From contig NZ_AP028654.1 of the NCBI RefSeq assembly GCF_033097505.1, forward strand, positions 1,756,001 to 1,820,000: a DNA stretch of 64,000 nucleotides, read 5' to 3'. Source of the DNA: Helicovermis profundi. GTDB lineage: Bacteria > Bacillota > Clostridia > Peptostreptococcales > Acidaminobacteraceae. The first letter of the stretch is position 1. Each line of letters starts with the position of its first letter. The position numbers were made by a program, and so were the translations under genes. Below the pieces are notes generated by a model. The model was not told the DNA's origin, ran no database searches, and saw only the letters and a list, made by a program, of their open reading frames with translations. Below are positions 60,442 to 64,000 of this stretch, one piece after another.

Positions 60442-62265
60442 TTACAGATCCTCTTGACTTTGTCTAGTCTTATATTCCTCTATCGCTCTCATAAACTGTA
60501 ATCCATAATTTTTAAATTTTCTCTCACCTACACCTTTTATATTCATAAAACTTTCTTTATCAAGTGGCATATAATGTGCCATTTCTTCAAGCGCACTATT
60601 ATGGAAAACAACATATAGAGGAACTTTCTTTTTTGTTGCTATTTCTTTTCTTACATTTGCTAAAAGTTCAAATAATTTATCATCAAAGTTTAAGTTTTCA
60701 TTTTTAATTACACGTTTTTTCTTTTTATCTTCTACTTTTACTCTCTCTTTTCTTATTAGAATTTTTTCTTCACCTTTTAATACTTTTCTTGAGCTTTCTT
60801 TTAATTTTATTATTGGAAACTTATCTGTCGTCATTGCTATAAAACCTCTAGCAATTAAATTCATTATAAGTTCACGAAGTCCGCCTTCAGACTGATCTGT
60901 AATTATTCCATACGTGGATACTTTATCTAAATTCCAATCTAATATTTTCTTATTTTTTGATCCTCTAAGTACTTGTATTATTACATTTACTCCAAATCTT
61001 TGATTGGTTCTATATATGCACGATAATATTTTTTGTGATTCTAGTGTCATATCTACGAATTCTGAGTCACACAAACAGTTTCCACAATTTTCGCAGTTAT
61101 TAGTCACAGATTCTTCTCCAAAATATCTTGTAATCTCATTCCTAAGGCAGTCATTTGTATGACAATAACTAACTAAATACTGTAGATTTTTAAGAGAAAT
61201 TTGTTCTCTACTTAAATCATTTGCATTTTGAGCAATCATTAATCTTTGTTTAACTATATCAGAAGGTGAATACATTAAAATACAATCACTTTTTTTACCG
61301 TCTCTACCAGCACGACCTGCTTCTTGATAATATGCTTCCATATTTTTAGGCATATTGTAATGTATAACAGCTCTTACATCAGGTTTGTCAATTCCCATAC
61401 CAAAAGCATTTGTTGCAACGATAATTTTTATTTCATCTAGCATAAATGCATCTTGAATTCTATTCCTTTTTTCAGTATCAATCCCTGCATGGTAGGCAGA
61501 AACCGAAAACCCACTTTCAAAAAGTTTTTTACTTAACGATTCAACAGTTTTTCTTGTTGAACAGTAAATAATTGCAGAACCTTCCTTAAATTCTTTAGTT
61601 AAATATTCTTTAACATATTTATATCTATCATTTGGCTTTACAACTTTATAAAAAAGATTTTTTCTATCAAATCCTGTAGTTAGTTCAAAAGGATTTTGTA
61701 ATTTAAGATTATTCTTTATTTCCTCTATAACAAGTTTAGTAGCCGTTGCAGTTAATGCAACAATAGTTGGCCTTTTTTTTAGTCTAGAAATAAAGAGAGG
61801 TATATTTCTATAACTAGGTCTAAAATCGTGACCCCACTGACTTATACAGTGAGCTTCATCAACTGCTACAATATCAATATTTATTTTTTCATTAAGTCTT
61901 ATAAAATCTTCAGAGAGTAATCTTTCAGGAGCAACATATACAAGTTTATATGCTCCATCTATAATACCCGAAATTCTATTATTTGTTTCTATACTTGTTA
62001 AAGTACTATTCAAAAAAGTAGAATTTATACCAATTTCATTTAATCCATCTACTTGATCTTTCATTAATGCAATAAGCGGTGAAATTACTATAGTTATTCC
62101 GCTTTTCAATAATGAAGGAAGTTGATAACATAATGATTTACCACCACCAGTTGGCATGACTACAAGTGAATCTTTTTCATTTAAAACATTATCAATAATA
62201 TCTATTTGACCTTCTCTAAAATCATCATAACCAAAATATTTTTTTAAAAGTTTATATCTATTCAA
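60442..62265 (-). CDS. recQ: ATP-dependent DNA helicase RecQ
   Basis: 607 aa. Helicase motifs: [15 protein letters not shown], Ia [31 protein letters not shown] (DEAH plus the RecQ aromatic loop), [40 protein letters not shown] zinc site (CENCGNCLC with the upstream CHTNDC), a winged-helix RQC domain (410-510) and an HRDC domain (about 530-600) follow. It unwinds DNA 3'-5' in recombination repair. It is full length for the family and monocistronic. Confidence 0.95.
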   Translation of the reverse strand: MNRYKLLKKYFGYDDFREGQIDIIDNVLNEKDSLVVMPTGGGKSLCYQLPSLLKSGITIVISPLIALMKDQVDGLNEIGINSTFLNSTLTSIETNNRISGIIDGAYKLVYVAPERLLSEDFIRLNEKINIDIVAVDEAHCISQWGHDFRPSYRNIPLFISRLKKRPTIVALTATATKLVIEEIKNNLKLQNPFELTTGFDRKNLFYKVVKPNDRYKYVKEYLTKEFKEGSAIIYCSTRKTVESLSKKLFESGFSVSAYHAGIDTEKRNRIQDAFMLDEIKIIVATNAFGMGIDKPDVRAVIHYNMPKNMEAYYQEAGRAGRDGKKSDCILMYSPSDIVKQRLMIAQNANDLSREQISLKNLQYLVSYCHTNDCLRNEITRYFGEESVTNNCENCGNCLCDSEFVDMTLESQKILSCIYRTNQRFGVNVIIQVLRGSKNKKILDWNLDKVSTYGIITDQSEGGLRELIMNLIARGFIAMTTDKFPIIKLKESSRKVLKGEEKILIRKERVKVEDKKKKRVIKNENLNFDDKLFELLANVRKEIATKKKVPLYVVFHNSALEEMAHYMPLDKESFMNIKGVGERKFKNYGLQFMRAIEEYKTRQSQEDL

Positions 62266-62334
62266 TACGTACTCCCTTGTTTTTTTATTATATATAATAG
62301 TAAAATTATAACATATACTATACGGATTTATATA

Positions 62335-62364
62335 AAAAACAACCTATATTTAGGTTGTTTTTTG
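62335..62364 (-). terminator. Terminator of the GGDEF gene
   Basis: AAAAAACAACCTA and TAGGTTGTTTTTT (with a short TATT loop) between recQ and the upstream leftward gene. Confidence 0.85.
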
Positions 62365-62393
62365 TATTTTTATTGTATGAAATTTTAAATTTA

Positions 62394-64000
62394 TTAGCAA
62401 ACCTCTTCTACTATAAATGTATTTTTTGATTTGCTCTTTGCTTTATACAAAACTTCATCAGCAAATTTAAATAAGTCTACCTGATTTATTTTAGAATTTT
62501 CTGTAATAATTCCACCAGCACTTAGGGTAACTCTATCTGAAACTAAAGAATATTTATGTTCAATATTTAAATCAAAAACTATTTTTCTTATGTTTTCAAG
62601 TGCTTCTTCTAAGTTATTTTTAGATATTTTCTCAAAAATTATTAAAAATTCATCTCCACCATATCTAAATATATGTGCTTTTTCTTTCTTTATAACTTCA
62701 ATAATATTTGATGTTATTTTACTTAAAACTTTATCACCTTTAACATGACCATAATTATCATTATACTGCTTAAAATGATCTAAGTCTATCATGCATACCC
62801 CAAGCGGCATAATAAGATTTTTATTTTTATCAAATACGCTTTCAATATATTCTGAAAGAGCATGCCTGTTTTTTGCACCTGTTAGAGCATCGACTTTTGA
62901 AATAAGTTCAAGTTCTTTATTTTTATTAAGTATTTCTTTGTTTTTTTGATAATTTGTAATTGATATTGCTAAATAAGACGATAAAAATCTTATTTTTTCT
63001 AAGTCCATATAGTTATATGTAAAATTTTTATCACTTTGAACTGTAAGTCCACCAATAATTTCATTATCAAAAAATATAGGACAAAATATAACTGATTTAA
63101 CTTTGGAATTATAAATTAAATCAACTAAGTCTTTACTAAATTTATTCTTATATTCACTTAAATTTTTAGAATCAACTATAAAAATTTCTTTCTTATCTCT
63201 TATGCATATATTCATAAGTTTTTTATAATCGTCTAAATCAATATATGCTTGTTTAAATACATTTTCATGAGAATATCTATAGTGTAATTTTTCGGTTTCA
63301 ATAATACCTACACCATAAGTCATAAGATTCATTGTTTTAGAGAGATGTTTTTCTAAAATTTTATAAACATCATTAAAATCAATACTTGTAGTAATTACTT
63401 TACCAATCTTACTTAGTGTATCCATAATCTCTAAAGAACTTTTTAGTTCGTCCATTTGATTATTGGTTGTTACTTTGTTAAAATCACTTCCTATATAAGC
63501 AAATTCCATTTCATTCCACTGAGAAATTGTGTATTCCATTAACTCTGATTTTCTTTTTTCGTAGTAAAAAGCTTTTTCATAATTTGATTGTTTCATATAA
63601 TACATACTAAGCAAATTAAAGGCTTCTTTTTCTTTTAAAAAATATTCATTTGATAAATTTTTCAAATTTAAATTTTCTAAAATTTCAACAGCAACTTCAG
63701 TATAATCATACTTTGTAAGTTCAAAAGCATAGTTATACACTACTTCAATATAGTCATGCATATTTCCAATATCTTTAACTCTTAAATTACTTTTTTCAAA
63801 CATGTCTATTGATTTTTTATAATCAGTCTTAATATAAAGCTCCGCTTCAAGGCAGTTACACATATCTTTTCCTAATTCATCTTTAATTCTAATTGATATT
63901 TCTCTACTATGATTTAATAGTTCACTTGATTTCTTATATTGGTTTTTAAAACACATAATCTCAGCAATATTATAAAGCGATATTGCCTCTAAAATACATT
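62394..64000 (-). CDS. TPR-GAF-GGDEF diguanylate cyclase, 5' end outside window
   Basis: The frame remains open upstream of the first internal ATG (63956), reading LEAISLYNIAEIM, which continues the TPR-like helices; the true start is beyond 64000. Order: TPR repeats (to about 150 residues after the internal Met), a GAF domain (about 175-335: VYKILEKHLSKTMNL, SVIFCPIFFDNEIIGGLTVQSDK), then GGDEF with DALTGAKNRHAL, MIDLDHFKQYNDNYGH and FRYGGDEFLIIF. All catalytic residues are present, so it should make cyclic di-GMP. No membrane segment is seen in the visible part. Confidence 0.9.
   Translation of the reverse strand, partial: CILEAISLYNIAEIMCFKNQYKKSSELLNHSREISIRIKDELGKDMCNCLEAELYIKTDYKKSIDMFEKSNLRVKDIGNMHDYIEVVYNYAFELTKYDYTEVAVEILENLNLKNLSNEYFLKEKEAFNLLSMYYMKQSNYEKAFYYEKRKSELMEYTISQWNEMEFAYIGSDFNKVTTNNQMDELKSSLEIMDTLSKIGKVITTSIDFNDVYKILEKHLSKTMNLMTYGVGIIETEKLHYRYSHENVFKQAYIDLDDYKKLMNICIRDKKEIFIVDSKNLSEYKNKFSKDLVDLIYNSKVKSVIFCPIFFDNEIIGGLTVQSDKNFTYNYMDLEKIRFLSSYLAISITNYQKNKEILNKNKELELISKVDALTGAKNRHALSEYIESVFDKNKNLIMPLGVCMIDLDHFKQYNDNYGHVKGDKVLSKITSNIIEVIKKEKAHIFRYGGDEFLIIFEKISKNNLEEALENIRKIVFDLNIEHKYSLVSDRVTLSAGGIITENSKINQVDLFKFADEVLYKAKSKSKNTFIVEEVC

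Overview
The window is low-GC, compactly coded Firmicutes DNA, most likely from an anaerobic clostridium. Supporting features are strong GGAGG ribosome sites, U-tract terminators, a T-box leader on lysS, an asrABC-type anaerobic sulfite reductase operon, an OpuC-type osmolyte ABC transporter and several ferredoxin-domain proteins. No rRNA, tRNA or CRISPR array was seen.

Region 1 (1-12298) is a gene-cassette array of the integron type. Fifteen attC-like sites, each about 120 bp (TAACG-TTCCCGC... to ...GTGTTA on the + strand), separate small units. Nearly all cassette genes read leftwards: a RES-like fragment, a Ser/Thr kinase, a 182-aa orphan (two copies), a pyrophosphatase-Nudix fusion (two tandem copies), a membrane protein, a 257-aa orphan, a GNAT enzyme and a Cys-nucleophile hydrolase. 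A hicAB toxin-antitoxin cassette is inverted and has its own promoter and terminator. Five cassettes hold no convincing gene; each carries 4-5 copies of a 79-bp structured repeat between conserved flanks, which is the most novel-looking signal here. Cassettes have been copied exactly from TAAC core to TAAC core, implying recent recombinase activity. No integrase is in the window; the array ends at about 12298 in a possible attI.

Region 2 (12.6-33.9 kb) is chromosomal: a TetM/EF-G-like GTPase fused to a NYN nuclease domain; an HlyD/ABC export operon; a double-HD HD-GYP protein; a DEAD-box helicase; a three-domain RidA protein behind a MerR-type promoter; a PPP phosphatase with a GNAT; a lipoprotein cyclophilin; two ArsA/Get3-like ATPases with a MarR regulator; a DUF1456 protein; a split permease; and a glutamate-synthase-like flavoprotein.

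Region 3 (34-40.4 kb) has T-box-controlled lysS with a tiny coupled leader ORF, then a small thiol/metal-flavoured cluster (TauE-like exporter, CGGC protein, Met-rich protein, ArsR regulator, SHOCT protein) flanked by a 66-bp duplicated sequence and decayed genes (an IS66 transposase tail and an AAA/DUF4143 ATPase).

Region 4 (40.6-64 kb) starts with a sulfite-reduction operon (FNT channel, asrA, asrB, asrC, ferritin-like protein) behind a CRP/FNR-type site at exactly -41.5. It continues with an ABC-F protein with a possible attenuator, a GH73-type wall hydrolase, a CheX-like protein beside a response regulator broken by an amber codon, two tandem DEAD-box helicases, a periplasmic-sensor HD-GYP protein, a NapH/FMN-bind membrane protein whose 5' leader carries 14 copies of an 8-bp repeat, an OpuC operon, a MarR-controlled flavin/ferredoxin protein, recQ and a 5'-truncated TPR-GAF-GGDEF protein. 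Two HD-GYP proteins and one GGDEF protein indicate c-di-GMP signalling.
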